Notes under the pieces: model-generated
What the model was told of the DNA's origin: nothing
Seen by the model: only the letters and a program-made list of their open reading frames with translations
Databases searched by the model: none
DNA from: CADCTB01 sp035494015
GTDB lineage: Bacteria > Actinomycetota > Acidimicrobiia > Acidimicrobiales > AC-14
Length of the DNA stretch: 41,702 nt
Direction: 5' to 3'
NCBI GenBank assembly: GCA_035494015.1
Contig: DATJHJ010000155.1
Coordinates: 1 to 41,702, forward strand
Translations under genes and position numbers: made by a program
Shown: positions 7,198-15,739 of the stretch, one piece after another
Position numbering within the stretch: the stretch's first letter is position 1
How the letters are laid out: every line of letters starts with the position of its first letter

Positions 7198-8630
7198 CGG
7201 GCCCTTCCCTTGGCCGCGGCCATGGCGTCGGTTGGGCCGAGCAGGCGGGCGGAGATCGCCAGGCCCTCGGCCTTGAGCTGGTCGGCGAAGGCGGGCCGGA
7301 TGCCCGTGGGCTGCAGGGTGGCGTGCAGGAGGCCGTCCTCGCCGATTTCGCCCCGCTGGAGGGTGAAGATGTCCTGGAGGCCGATCACCCCGGCCTCCAT
7401 GCCGGTGACCTCGGTCAGGTGGCTCACTCGGCGGGTGCCATCACGCAGCCGGCTGAGGTGCACGATCAGCTGTACGGCGGAGGCGATCTGCTCGCGGATG
7501 GCCCGGGATGGCAGGTCCAGCCCGGCCATGAGGACCATGGTCTCGAGGCGGGCCAGGGCGTCCCGTGGCGAGTTGGCATGAAGCGTCGACAGCGACCCCT
7601 CGTGGCCGGTGTTCATGGCCTGGAGCATGTCGAGCGCCTCGCCCCCGCGGACCTCGCCCACGATGATCCGGTCGGGGCGCATGCGCAGCGAGTTGCGAAC
7701 CAGATCGCGGATCGTGACCTCGCCGCGGTCCTCGACGTTGGCCGGCCGGCTCTCCAGCCGGACCACGTGGTCCTGGTGCAGCTGCAGCTCGGCGGAGTCC
7801 TCGATGGTGATGATCCGCTCCTCCTCCGGGATGAACGAGGAGAGCACGTTCAGCAGCGTCGTCTTGCCCGTGCCTGTACCGCCGGTGACCAGGATGCTGA
7901 GCCGCCCCGTAACACACAAAGCCAGGAGCTCGGCCATGCGCGACGAGACGGTCTTGAGCCGGATCAGGTCGTTGACCTTGTACGGGTCCTTGGCGAACTT
8001 CCGGATGGTGAGCGTCGGGCCGTCGAGGGCCAGCGGCGGCACGACGGCATTGACCCGGGATCCGTCGGCCAAGCGGGCGTCGACCATGGGCGACGACTCG
8101 TCGATCCGCCGCCCCACCTGGCTGACGATCCGCTCGATGACCCGGCGCAGGTGGTCGTCGAAGAGGAAGCGGCTCCCGGTGGCGTAGAGGCGACCGGCCC
8201 GCTCGACGTAGATCGGGCGGGTGCCGGTGACCATGATCTCCGAGACGTCGGGGTCGGCGAGGAAGCTCTCCAGCGGGCCGTACCCGAGGACGTCTTCGGT
8301 GATGTCGTCGAGCAGGCGTTGGCGCTCCGCCGGCGACAGGGGCGCCCGGTCGCTCTGGAGCACGAGGCCGAGCTCGTCGATGACCAGCCGGTGGAGCTGC
8401 TCCTCGCTCATATCGGGGCGGAACAGCCGGCCGCCGAGCCGGGCGTAGAGCGACTCCTGGGCCCGGCGCTTGATGGCGGTGAGCGGGTCGGCGGCGACGC
8501 GGGAGGGTGCCGGCGCGGCAGCCGCCAGCCGGGGCGGGGCGGCCGGGGGCTGAGCAATCGCGGTCTCGGCGGGCGTGGGCTCGACCTGCGGCCCGCTCTC
8601 GGCCTGCTTGAGGCGCTGGTTCAGCTTCAT
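7194..8630 (-). CDS. tadA: Tad pilus assembly ATPase TadA/CpaF
   Basis: A 478-residue secretion ATPase of the GspE/VirB11 superfamily. It powers Flp pilus assembly at the cytoplasmic face of the membrane. An Ala/Pro-rich N-terminus (to ~residue 60) precedes the N-terminal domain (YGPLESFLADPDVSEIMVTG). Walker A is GGTGTGKTTL, the Asp box is IITIEDSAELQL, Walker B is RPDRIIVGEVRGGEALDML, and the His box is HEGSLSTLHANSPRDAL. The CpaF-type ending follows (RDGTRRVSHLTEVTGME). The start overlaps the tadZ stop by 4 nt and its own stop overlaps the tadB start by 4 nt. Translational coupling across tadZ-tadA-tadB is therefore likely. Confidence 0.95.
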   Translation of the reverse strand: MKLNQRLKQAESGPQVEPTPAETAIAQPPAAPPRLAAAAPAPSRVAADPLTAIKRRAQESLYARLGGRLFRPDMSEEQLHRLVIDELGLVLQSDRAPLSPAERQRLLDDITEDVLGYGPLESFLADPDVSEIMVTGTRPIYVERAGRLYATGSRFLFDDHLRRVIERIVSQVGRRIDESSPMVDARLADGSRVNAVVPPLALDGPTLTIRKFAKDPYKVNDLIRLKTVSSRMAELLALCVTGRLSILVTGGTGTGKTTLLNVLSSFIPEEERIITIEDSAELQLHQDHVVRLESRPANVEDRGEVTIRDLVRNSLRMRPDRIIVGEVRGGEALDMLQAMNTGHEGSLSTLHANSPRDALARLETMVLMAGLDLPSRAIREQIASAVQLIVHLSRLRDGTRRVSHLTEVTGMEAGVIGLQDIFTLQRGEIGEDGLLHATLQPTGIRPAFADQLKAEGLAISARLLGPTDAMAAAKGRAR

Positions 8631-9841
8631 CGGGCGTCCTTTCGGGAGAACCGCCGGCCAGTGGAGGCGGTGGCGGCGATGGCGGGCCTCGCGTCGGCGA
8701 CGAAGCGCTCGGCGAGGGTGGCCAGGGCACGAGCGGCCGGCGACCGGGGGTCGGCCTCCACGATCGGGGAGCCCTGGTTGACGGAGACCTGCACCGAGCG
8801 CGACGTCGGGACGGAGACGTCGACGTGCAGGCCGAGGGTGGCCTCGACGTCACGCACGGACAGGCCGACCCGGTCGTCCGACCGGTTGAGCACGAGGTGG
8901 CGGCGGGCGCGGGTCATGCCCAGCAGGTCGAGCACGTCGATGGCCTTGCGGAGGGCCCGGACGCTGGGAACGTCGGTCACGCACACGAAGACCAGATCGT
9001 CCGCCCGCTCGACGGCGGCCAGGGTGTGCTCGTCGATCCCGGCCGCGGTGTCGACGATCACGTATGCGAACTCGGAGGCGAGCACGTCGAGGACGTGGCC
9101 GATCGTGACCGGGCTCACCTCGTCGGCTTCAGCGGGAAAGTGGGGGGCGAGCAGGGCGTAGACGCCGCTCGGGTGGGGCTCGAGGAACACCTTGAGCGCG
9201 GTGCTGTCCAGGCGGACGTCGGCCCGCGCTGCGTCGGCGATGGTGGCCTGGGGGCCGAGGGCGAAGGCGCTGGCCACGTCGCCGAACTGCAGGTCGAGGT
9301 CGACGATCACCACCTGGCCCGGCGCCGAGGCGGCGAGTTTGGCGGCCAGGTTGGACGCCACCGTCGTCTTGCCCGCGCCCCCCTTGGGGGACACGACGGC
9401 GACAAGGCGACCCCGGTCCGTCGTCTCCCGCGCTGCGGCCGCCATGTTCCCGGCGAGTCGCCGGCTGGCGGCCGACCCGGCCCGGACCAAGGCCTGGCGC
9501 AGGTCGTTGTCGTCGGCGTCCGGGGCGATGACCTCCCGCACGCCGGCCCGCAGCGCCTGCTCCCAGAGCCGGGCGCTGGGCTTGGCGACCAGCACGACGC
9601 AGACGTCGCCGTAGTGGACGTCGAGCGCCTCGGCCAGGGCCAGGCTGACGGCGGGCGGGAGGCCGGGGCCGAGCACGACCACCGCGGCGTCACGCAGGGA
9701 GACATCGTGGGCCGCGGCCTGCGGGTCGGTCCGCGGGAGCTTGTCGTCCCACCACCGCTCGGCCTGGATGTCGCCGTCGAAGACCCGCTTGACCCGGGCC
9801 TCGAACTCGGCGTCCGGAGTGACGAGGAGGGTACCAATCAT
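8627..9841 (-). CDS. tadZ: TadZ/CpaE-like pilus localization ATPase
   Basis: A 404-residue protein with an N-terminal receiver-like domain (to about residue 125) that has no clear acceptor motif, followed by a ParA/MinD ATPase. The deviant Walker A is SPKGGAGKTTVASNLAA, followed by VVIVDLDLQFGDVASAF and VIVDTAAGIDEHTLAAV. Family members place the Tad machine at a defined site in the cell. The C-terminus ends in a basic tail (GRRFSRKDAR). The start is ATG 9841 with AAGGA about 9 nt upstream. The gene sits 61 nt downstream of cpaB and overlaps tadA by 4 nt. The order cpaB-tadZ-tadA-tadB-tadC is standard for this locus. Confidence 0.92.
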   Translation of the reverse strand: MIGTLLVTPDAEFEARVKRVFDGDIQAERWWDDKLPRTDPQAAAHDVSLRDAAVVVLGPGLPPAVSLALAEALDVHYGDVCVVLVAKPSARLWEQALRAGVREVIAPDADDNDLRQALVRAGSAASRRLAGNMAAAARETTDRGRLVAVVSPKGGAGKTTVASNLAAKLAASAPGQVVIVDLDLQFGDVASAFALGPQATIADAARADVRLDSTALKVFLEPHPSGVYALLAPHFPAEADEVSPVTIGHVLDVLASEFAYVIVDTAAGIDEHTLAAVERADDLVFVCVTDVPSVRALRKAIDVLDLLGMTRARRHLVLNRSDDRVGLSVRDVEATLGLHVDVSVPTSRSVQVSVNQGSPIVEADPRSPAARALATLAERFVADARPAIAATASTGRRFSRKDAR

Positions 9842-9902
9842 CGAGCCACGTCCTTCCGAGCGTGCCCCGACGGGTCCTTGCCGGACCGGCCTCCCCGGCC
9901 GC

Positions 9903-10604
9903 TCACAGATTCACCCCGGCACGGGACTGGACCTTCGTGCCGCCCTCGTTGGCGTCCTTCGGCTCCAGGGCCAGCCAGACCCGGCCGTGCTCGGCGGCGA
10001 ACACGACCTTCTCGACCGAGGGGGCGTCGAGGGCGAGGGTGACGAACACGGGGCTGGCCGGCGACGGCCCATCGGCCTTGGAGGTAACGGGGGCGCCAGC
10101 GTCGGTGCGGACGTCGGTCACCTGAATCTTGTGCAGGATGAGGTGGGTGGACTCCGGATCCTCGAACGACACAGTCACGCCGACCGAGTCGCCCTCCCGG
10201 AGCTGCCCGCCGAGGGCCCGCACCGGGTCGAGGGCGATCGTCACCTGGAGCATCCCGGCGGGGATGCCGGTGGCCTCGGCGGCGGTGGAGAACCGGCCCG
10301 GCACCAGCTGCTCGCCGGGCAGGAGGTCGACGGCCGCCACCTTGCCCGCGAGCGTCCCGATGGTGGCGAGGGCGCCCTTGGCCAGCACCTTGGCCGGCAC
10401 CTGCTCCAACTTGACCTTGGCCCCTATGTCCTCCGACTTCGTGCCCTTGGGAATCGTGTCCGCCACGACCAGCACGTCAACCGCCCGCTCGCCCTTGAGC
10501 GCCCGGTGTTCCGCGCTGCGCACGTAGGCGACGAGCAGGCCGGTCCCGAGGGCCGCCAGCACGACCGAGGTGATGATGCCGATGAGCTTCTGTCGCTTGA
10601 TCAT
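9903..10604 (-). CDS. cpaB: Flp pilus assembly protein CpaB/RcpC (SAF domain)
   Basis: A 233-residue protein with one N-terminal membrane helix (KLIGIITSVVLAALGTGLL, residues ~6-27), then an SAF domain (VLVVADTIPKGTKSEDIGAK) and a CpaB-type periplasmic region ending in a beta-rich C-terminus (VFAAEHGRVWLALEPKD). CpaB proteins are envelope parts of the Tad system; in monoderm bacteria the protein would sit outside the membrane, anchored by the helix. The start is ATG 10604 with AGGA and AGGAGC within 15 nt upstream. It begins 12 nt after the tadG-like stop, so it is co-transcribed. Confidence 0.9.
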   Translation of the reverse strand: MIKRQKLIGIITSVVLAALGTGLLVAYVRSAEHRALKGERAVDVLVVADTIPKGTKSEDIGAKVKLEQVPAKVLAKGALATIGTLAGKVAAVDLLPGEQLVPGRFSTAAEATGIPAGMLQVTIALDPVRALGGQLREGDSVGVTVSFEDPESTHLILHKIQVTDVRTDAGAPVTSKADGPSPASPVFVTLALDAPSVEKVVFAAEHGRVWLALEPKDANEGGTKVQSRAGVNL

Positions 10605-10616
10605 TGGTCCTTGCTC

Positions 10617-11594
10617 CTAGCTGACGAGGATGACGTTGCTGGCGCCCAGATCCGGGCCGCCGGTGGCGTCCGCCGGGGTGACGAAGCGGGTGAAGTAGCC
10701 GCCGATGCAGGTCGCGGGGGACGAGCAGGGGGCGACGCCGCCGGTGGTCGAGGGGAACCGGAAGCCGGTCACCCGCAGCGCGCCGAACCCTTCGATGTGG
10801 TATTTGGCGTTCGTTCCCGTGCCGACGATGTCGTCGAAGATGGGAACGAGGACGGTCGTGCCCACGAGGGTTGCCGGGTTGCACGTTGGAAGTACGGACG
10901 CCCCGGTCTTGGCCTCGGCGATCAGGCTGCCGATGGCGAAGGTCAACTCACACGACGAAGCGTCGGCCCACCCGAAGCCGCCCGGGAGGCGGTGGTCGCC
11001 GTCGGAATCCTGCCCGGCATGGGCGGCGCAGTCCGGGGCGGCCTGCCCGCCGGTGTGGAACAGGATCACGCTGATCGGCCCGGTGAACGTCGTGTTGTAC
11101 GTGGTGCCGCCGTTCGTCGCTTTTTCCCACTCGCACGCCGAGATGACGAGCGGGATGGCTGCGGCCTTGGAGATCCCCGACCAGCTCGCAGTGGCCTTGG
11201 CATGCACCGTCTGGCCCGGCGAGCCGGTGACCGCCCGGGCGAAGAAGAACGGCAGGATGGTCCCGCCATTGGAAGACTTCGTGCTGGTGGCGACGGCCAC
11301 CTTCCGGCTGGCCACCGACGCAACGACCGAGTCGACCTTCGCCGCGCCGTCGCGGGCATTGGCGTTGGCCAAGCCGGCGGCCAGCGTGCTGTCGCAGGTT
11401 CCCAGCGCGCAGCTGTGGGCCACGGCGAGGGCGGCGGCGTCGGCCCCGTTCTGGAGCTGGCGGCGCTCGTCGTGGAGGGCGCCGACGTCGACGACGAGGG
11501 CGGCCATGGCCACCATGGCCACGGAAAAGGCGACCGTGACCACGACCACCGCACCGCGCTCGTCGCGACGGGCCCGGCCGGTCAGCCCCCGCAT
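10617..11594 (-). CDS. tadG: TadG-like secreted protein (Flp pilus TadE/G family)
   Basis: A 325-residue protein that begins RRDERGAVVVVTVAFSVAM, one membrane helix, then VVDVGALHDERRQLQNGADA (residues ~35-54). That combination is the classic N-terminus of the putative Flp pilus-assembly TadG/TadE family. The rest is a secreted Gly/Ser/Thr-rich domain with eight or so cysteines, suggesting disulfides outside the cell. The family makes minor pilins or pilus-associated pseudopilins, with processing near the hydrophobic helix. The start (ATG 11594) overlaps the end of the tadE-like gene by 13 nt. No vWA segment of the kind found in longer TadG proteins is visible here. The VWA module of this locus instead sits on TadB. 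Confidence 0.85.
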   Translation of the reverse strand: MRGLTGRARRDERGAVVVVTVAFSVAMVAMAALVVDVGALHDERRQLQNGADAAALAVAHSCALGTCDSTLAAGLANANARDGAAKVDSVVASVASRKVAVATSTKSSNGGTILPFFFARAVTGSPGQTVHAKATASWSGISKAAAIPLVISACEWEKATNGGTTYNTTFTGPISVILFHTGGQAAPDCAAHAGQDSDGDHRLPGGFGWADASSCELTFAIGSLIAEAKTGASVLPTCNPATLVGTTVLVPIFDDIVGTGTNAKYHIEGFGALRVTGFRFPSTTGGVAPCSSPATCIGGYFTRFVTPADATGGPDLGASNVILVS

Positions 11595-12007
11595 CGCATG
11601 ACTCCGGTGGCGTTCAGGGTCCAGGTGCCGCGGCCGAGCAACGGGATGTCGTAGGCAAAGGGGTAGGTCGCCTGCACGCTGGCGTTCGTCGTCGGGTCGG
11701 GGTTGGCCGGGCAGGCGACCGTCGTGACCGTGATGGCGCTGGACTTCAGGCCGCTGGCCGCGTTCTTGGTCGACGCCGCGGCATCGCCCCCCAGGGCGGC
11801 GGCCCGAGCGCCTTCACGGACGGCGGCGGTCAGCGTGATGCGGGCGCTGTAGGCCCGGCCAAACTCGACGATCCCGAAGACGAACAGGACCAGCAGGGGC
11901 AGGACGATGGCGAACTCGAGGACGGCCGCCCCCCGCTCGTCCCGGCGTGCTGGTGCTCTCATGCTGGCGATGATGAGCGACCCGCCGCCGCCCCGCATCC
12001 TCAACAT
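11582..12007 (-). CDS. tadE: TadE-like minor pilin
   Basis: A protein of up to 141 residues with the TadE signature: DERGAAVLEFAIVLPLLVLF followed by GIVEFGRAYSARITLTAAVREGARAAALGG. A single N-terminal helix would anchor it before processing. The C-terminal half is secreted and ends in ATGVMRCGG with one conserved-looking Cys pair (VACPA, MRCGG). The start is uncertain. ATG 12007 gives a 15-nt gap to the preceding response regulator gene, as expected in an operon, but has a poor ribosome-binding site. ATG 11962 (MRAPARRDERG) gives the more usual short N-terminus. Both lie in the same frame. Confidence 0.85.
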   Translation of the reverse strand: MLRMRGGGGSLIIASMRAPARRDERGAAVLEFAIVLPLLVLFVFGIVEFGRAYSARITLTAAVREGARAAALGGDAAASTKNAASGLKSSAITVTTVACPANPDPTTNASVQATYPFAYDIPLLGRGTWTLNATGVMRCGG

Positions 12008-12022
12008 TGATGATTTGCGCGG

Positions 12023-12703
12023 CTACGAGGGCGGCGTCCATCCCGCGTCGCGCGCCAGGGCGACCGCCGCGAGCTGCGAGGTCACCCCCAGCTTGCGGAG
12101 GATCCCCCTGATCTGGCTGCGGACCGTGGCGACGGAGACGTAGGCACTCTGGGCGATGACCTCCGCCGGTTCGCCGGCCATCAGCCCGGCCAGCACGGCC
12201 TGCTCGCGGGGCGTCAGCGGGGCAAAAGGGCCGAGGCGCTCATCGTCAGACCGACGCCGAGACCGCAGCTCGGCCAGCAGGCTCTGGCGCTCTTCCTCGG
12301 TGAGGAGCTGTTCACCCCGAGCCGTGCGCTCCACGGCGGCGATGAGATCGTCGAACGTCGACGCCTTGCTGACCACGCCACTCGCCCCCGCCTCCACGCA
12401 GGAGCCGAGGCGGGCCCTGTCGCCGTCCCCCGACATGATCACCACCCGGGCGCCGGCCTCCACCAAGGGGCGTACGAGGTCGACCCCGTCGCCGAGCACC
12501 GGGCCCAGGTCGAGGTCCAGCAGCACGAGCGCGGGGGCCCGTTGCCGGGCCGCCTCGATCACCGCCTCGGCCGCCGGACCGTTCAGGGTGCCGACCTCCA
12601 GGCCGCGCTGGCGCAGGGCCAGGGCGAGGGTGCCCGATAGCAGCTCGTGGTCTTCGACGATGAGCACCGGCCAGGGGCGGCCGGCATCCTCAGGAGGCGG
12701 CAC
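12023..12703 (-). CDS. NarL/LuxR-family response regulator, likely controlling the tad operon
   Basis: A 226-residue response regulator. The receiver domain (residues ~12-125) has the acidic pair (IVEDHE), the phospho-acceptor Asp in VLLDLDLGP, the Thr/Ser position in VVIMSGDGD, and Lys in VVSKAST. The C-terminal LuxR HTH (APLTPREQAVLAGL to VRSQIRGILRKLGV, ~160-215) binds DNA. It starts with GTG 12703 inside the end of the kinase gene (14-nt overlap) and is followed closely by tadE. The kinase and regulator therefore head the pilus operon. The obvious inference is control of the operon itself. Confidence 0.9.
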   Translation of the reverse strand: MPPPEDAGRPWPVLIVEDHELLSGTLALALRQRGLEVGTLNGPAAEAVIEAARQRAPALVLLDLDLGPVLGDGVDLVRPLVEAGARVVIMSGDGDRARLGSCVEAGASGVVSKASTFDDLIAAVERTARGEQLLTEEERQSLLAELRSRRRSDDERLGPFAPLTPREQAVLAGLMAGEPAEVIAQSAYVSVATVRSQIRGILRKLGVTSQLAAVALARDAGWTPPS

Positions 12704-14231
12704 CCGTCTCCCCGTCGACCTCGGTCAGCGCAGGCAGGCAGATACCGAAGGACGACCCACCGCCGGGACGAGGCTCGACCCATACGTCGCCGCCCTGGGC
12801 CCGCATGAGGCGGGCGGCGACCCGGAGCCCGCGGTCGCTGTCTGCCTCCGGCCCCCTCCCGTTGTCGGGGTGGAGGAGGCGGCGGCGCACGTCCCGAGAC
12901 AACGTCGGCCCCCGGTCCTCGACGCGCAGCACGACCCACTCGCCGTCCCGCTCGCCGCGAACGGTCACCCGGGTGTCCGGGCCCCGGCGGTGGGCGTATT
13001 CGACGAGCTGGCGGACGACCTCGGCCGTCTCGCCCTGGGAGCCGGCGGCCACCAGGCCGGCGTCGACGTGGACGTCCAGGCGGCGGTGCCAGGCCGGGTC
13101 CTCGGCGACCCTGGCCGCGGCCTCGGCCAACGACACCTGCCCGTCGAACCCCTTGTCCTGGCTGAGCAGGGTGCGCAGCCGGGCCGTCCCCGAGCCGAGC
13201 ACACGGGCCAGCGTCTGCCGGTCACGCTCGGACAGGCGGTTGAACTCGCGCTCGAGCGTGGATGCCGCCCCGTCGATGGCGGTGATGGCATTGATCAGGT
13301 CGTGGCGCTGCGCCCGCAGATCAGCCACCCGCACCCGTAACCGGGCTTCGGCGGCGTCCGCCTCGATTTCCGAGTCCGACAGCTCCAGCGTCTGGTCTTC
13401 GTAGGCCCGGGTGAGGTCCAGGTAGCTCCCGGCCACGGCCACGAGCGCGCCGAGGGCGCCGAGGCCGGCGGCCCCCACCGCTCGGCCGTCGGGCCCGCGC
13501 GCGGCGCCGGCGATGAGGCCGGAGACGGTGAGCGCGAACAGCATCAGGCCTGCCCAGCCGTACAACCGTCGCTGCGCGAACCCTCGCAGGCAGTAGGCGA
13601 CGGCCAGGGCGAGCCACGCCGCGGCCACCGCCAGCCCAGCCGCCACCGCCGGGGCGCTGGCCGCCCTGGTCAGCTGGGTGACGGTGAACGCCGACTCGAG
13701 GCCGGGCCGGGTTCGCATCAGCACCGCGGCGGCGATCAAGGCGGTCACGGCGACCGCGGTGACGGCCGCGGGCGCCAGGGGCCGGCGAAGCAGGGACGGG
13801 AGCAGCCCGGCGGCGAGGAGCAGGGGCGTCAGGGCGGTGCCCGCCGCGCCCCCCGCCACCAGCCAGCGGTTGGACGGCGACGACCCGATCAGCACGACGC
13901 TGCCCACCCGGCTCCCGGCGGCGACGGCAAACAGCAGTGCTCCGGCGCCGACCCACAGTGCAGCCCGATCGCCGATCTGGCGCCACGTCGCCCGGGTGAG
14001 GACGAACACGCCGGCGCCGCACAAGGCGGAGATGGTGTCCAGCGCCGTCCCCATGTGCGCAGCCCGGCCCGGCTCCACCTCACCTCGACCGGCGAAGCCG
14101 GCCACCACCGCGCCGGCGGCGATGACCAGGGCGGCGCCGAAAAGGAAGCGGCGGGCCGTGTCGCTCGGGGGCGACGGTGGCGCGGCGCTTCGATAGGCCG
14201 CGCTCGGCGGCGGCGTCGCGGGGACGGACAT
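12690..14231 (-). CDS. Membrane sensor histidine kinase with atypical ATPase N-box
   Basis: A 513-residue protein with about eight membrane helices between residues 27 and 270, then a coiled segment and a kinase core. The His box is QRHDLINAITAID with His310. The ATPase part has VLRVEDRGPT (436-443) in the G1 position and RGLRVAARLMRAQGG (467-481) in the G2 position. The Asn expected in the N-box is replaced: the segment is VRQLVEYAHRRGPD, with Tyr412 where Asn normally coordinates magnesium-ATP. Activity may therefore be weak, phosphatase-biased or unusual. A GATACT hexamer lies 9 nt before ATG 14231 and could be a -10 element. It is divergent from the CheY gene at 14318 and overlaps its response regulator partner. 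Confidence 0.88.
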   Translation of the reverse strand: MSVPATPPPSAAYRSAAPPSPPSDTARRFLFGAALVIAAGAVVAGFAGRGEVEPGRAAHMGTALDTISALCGAGVFVLTRATWRQIGDRAALWVGAGALLFAVAAGSRVGSVVLIGSSPSNRWLVAGGAAGTALTPLLLAAGLLPSLLRRPLAPAAVTAVAVTALIAAAVLMRTRPGLESAFTVTQLTRAASAPAVAAGLAVAAAWLALAVAYCLRGFAQRRLYGWAGLMLFALTVSGLIAGAARGPDGRAVGAAGLGALGALVAVAGSYLDLTRAYEDQTLELSDSEIEADAAEARLRVRVADLRAQRHDLINAITAIDGAASTLEREFNRLSERDRQTLARVLGSGTARLRTLLSQDKGFDGQVSLAEAAARVAEDPAWHRRLDVHVDAGLVAAGSQGETAEVVRQLVEYAHRRGPDTRVTVRGERDGEWVVLRVEDRGPTLSRDVRRRLLHPDNGRGPEADSDRGLRVAARLMRAQGGDVWVEPRPGGGSSFGICLPALTEVDGETGAAS

Positions 14232-14317
14232 GTCGGGTCCAGTATCTCCTGCGAGTGGGCTTCAGATTTGATCGGCAGATGTCGATACCGACGTGAGCGA
14301 AAGGGGGCCGAACCGCC

Positions 14318-14716
14318 ATGAAGACCGTTCTTGTCGTCGATGACGACTCCGACGTGCGGGAGCTGATCGTCTGGAAGCTCACGAACGCCGGCTACGCAGC
14401 CATGGACGCCGCCGACGGCCAGGCCGGGCTGGTCGCCGCCGGAGGGGGCCCGGACGGCTCGGGCCGGGTTCCCGACCTGATCCTGGTCGACTGGCTCATG
14501 CCCCGGATGACCGGGATCGAGCTGTGCCAGGCGCTGCGGGCCCAGCCTGCGACCGCCGCCGTCCCGATCATCCTGCTCACCGCCAAGGCCGAGGAGTCCG
14601 AGGTCGAGCAGGGCTTTGCCATCGGGGTCGACGACTACATCGTGAAGCCGTTCAGCCCTCGGGAGATGCTCAGCCGGGTGCAGGCGGTGCTGGCCAGGGC
14701 CGGGGCACGGGCATGA
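14318..14716 (+). CDS. Stand-alone CheY-like receiver protein
   Basis: A 132-residue single-domain response regulator. Acidic residues are in VVDDDSDVREL. The acceptor Asp is in LILVDWLMPRMTG, Thr is in IILLTAKAEE, and Lys is in DDYIVKPFSPREML. There is no output domain, so it should act by protein-protein contact or as a phosphorelay intermediate. The start is ATG 14318, with AAAGGGGG about 9-10 nt upstream. Its stop overlaps the start of the HEAT-repeat gene (ATGA), and a soluble histidine kinase follows. This makes a compact signalling unit (receiver, scaffold, kinase) divergent from the Tad kinase. Confidence 0.93.
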   Translation: MKTVLVVDDDSDVRELIVWKLTNAGYAAMDAADGQAGLVAAGGGPDGSGRVPDLILVDWLMPRMTGIELCQALRAQPATAAVPIILLTAKAEESEVEQGFAIGVDDYIVKPFSPREMLSRVQAVLARAGARA

Positions 14717-15684
14717 TCGGTGGCGAGGCGGTGCCTCTGGCCGCCGCCTCGGTCACCGTCATCGGGCTCGCCGGCGCCGGCGTGGTCGCCGGCCGGCGAG
14801 GCACCCGGTCCAGCCAGGCCGAGGCCCAGGCCGCCGCCCGCCCCGTTCTGTTCTCCACCATGGACAGCGGCGTGATCGACGTCGAGGCGCTGCACCGCCT
14901 GCCTCGCCGCCAGCGTCGCGCCCTGCAGGACCAGGCCCGGGCCCTGCTGCCCCAGGTCAGGGGCACGGACCACGACAACCTCGTCCGCCTGCTCGAGCAT
15001 ACCGGCGCCATCGGCCGGGCCCGGCGCCAGGCCGGCAGCCGCCGGTCGGCGGCGCGGGCCAGGGCCGGCCTCTTCCTGGGCGCCGCCGGTCGCCCCACGG
15101 AGATGGACAACCTCCTTCGCCTGTTGCACGATCCCGTGCCGAGCGTGCGCTGGGCCGCGGCCCGCAGCCTCGGCCGCCTCGGCCACCCCGGTGCGGTGAG
15201 CCCACTGCTGGCGTCGCTCGAAGGCGACCGCCCGATCCCGCCGGACGTGGTGGTAGAAGCCATCGCCCAGATCCGCCAGTGCCCGGTCGCCGTGCTGCGC
15301 CAGGGGCTGTCCAGCCGCTCGGCGCCGGTGCGCGCCGTGACCGTCGACCTCCTCGGCCGGTTCCACGCCCTCGCCGCCCTTCCCGACATCGTCCGGCGCC
15401 TGGCCGACGATCCCTCCATCGAGGTCCGCACTCGCGCCGCGCAGGCACTGGGTCGCCTCGGCTCCCCGCGGGCGGTCGACGCCTTGCTGGCCGCCCTGGC
15501 CGACGGGCCGGCGACCATGCACCCGCAGGTGGTCCGGGCCCTCGGCGAGATCGGGGCGCCCGAAGCGATCCCCGCCCTCCGGCGGGCGCTCACCGGGCCC
15601 TCGCCCCAGCTCCGGGCCGCCGCCGCTCATGCCCTGGAAGCCGTGCGGGCCCCCGCCCAGCCGTCCGCCGGCCGCCGGGCCTGA
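14713..15684 (+). CDS. HEAT-repeat protein with an N-terminal membrane anchor
   Basis: A 323-residue protein. Residues ~3-25 (AVPLAAASVTVIGLAGAGVV) are hydrophobic and probably anchor it in the membrane. From about residue 120 onward there are HEAT/PBS-type repeats, for example VRWAAARSLGRLGHPGAVSP, VRTRAAQALGRLGSPRAVDA and VVRALGEIGAPEAIPALRRA. Such repeats form an alpha-solenoid used to bind other proteins. The start ATG 14713 overlaps the receiver stop by 4 nt. A histidine kinase starts 55 nt downstream. A scaffold or adaptor for the receiver and kinase is the simplest idea, but no partner is proven by sequence. A small GC-rich hairpin (CCCGCG-GGG-CGCGGG) follows the stop. Confidence 0.85.
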   Translation: MIGGEAVPLAAASVTVIGLAGAGVVAGRRGTRSSQAEAQAAARPVLFSTMDSGVIDVEALHRLPRRQRRALQDQARALLPQVRGTDHDNLVRLLEHTGAIGRARRQAGSRRSAARARAGLFLGAAGRPTEMDNLLRLLHDPVPSVRWAAARSLGRLGHPGAVSPLLASLEGDRPIPPDVVVEAIAQIRQCPVAVLRQGLSSRSAPVRAVTVDLLGRFHALAALPDIVRRLADDPSIEVRTRAAQALGRLGSPRAVDALLAALADGPATMHPQVVRALGEIGAPEAIPALRRALTGPSPQLRAAAAHALEAVRAPAQPSAGRRA

Positions 15685-15726
15685 GCCCGCGGGGCGCGGG
15701 TCCGCGGGGCGCAACCGCGTTGTCGG

Positions 15727-15732
15727 TACCGT
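15727..15732 (+). promoter_or_regulatory. -10 element TACCGT for a leaderless transcript
   Basis: TACCGT ends 7 nt before the GTG start of the kinase gene at 15740. No Shine-Dalgarno sequence is visible. This is the arrangement of actinobacterial leaderless mRNAs, so the kinase may have its own promoter inside the operon. Confidence 0.45.
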
Positions 15733-15739
15733 CGCCGCC

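Noticed and set aside
9901..9912. TCACAGA near the end of cpaB as a PhoP half-site
   Set aside because: There is no second unit at 11 bp on either side, and it lies at an operon-internal gene end.
15685..15720. Repeated CCGCGGGGCGC after the HEAT gene as a terminator
   Set aside because: The short GC-only stems lack a U-tract and the next gene is on the same strand, so the repeat may be compositional.
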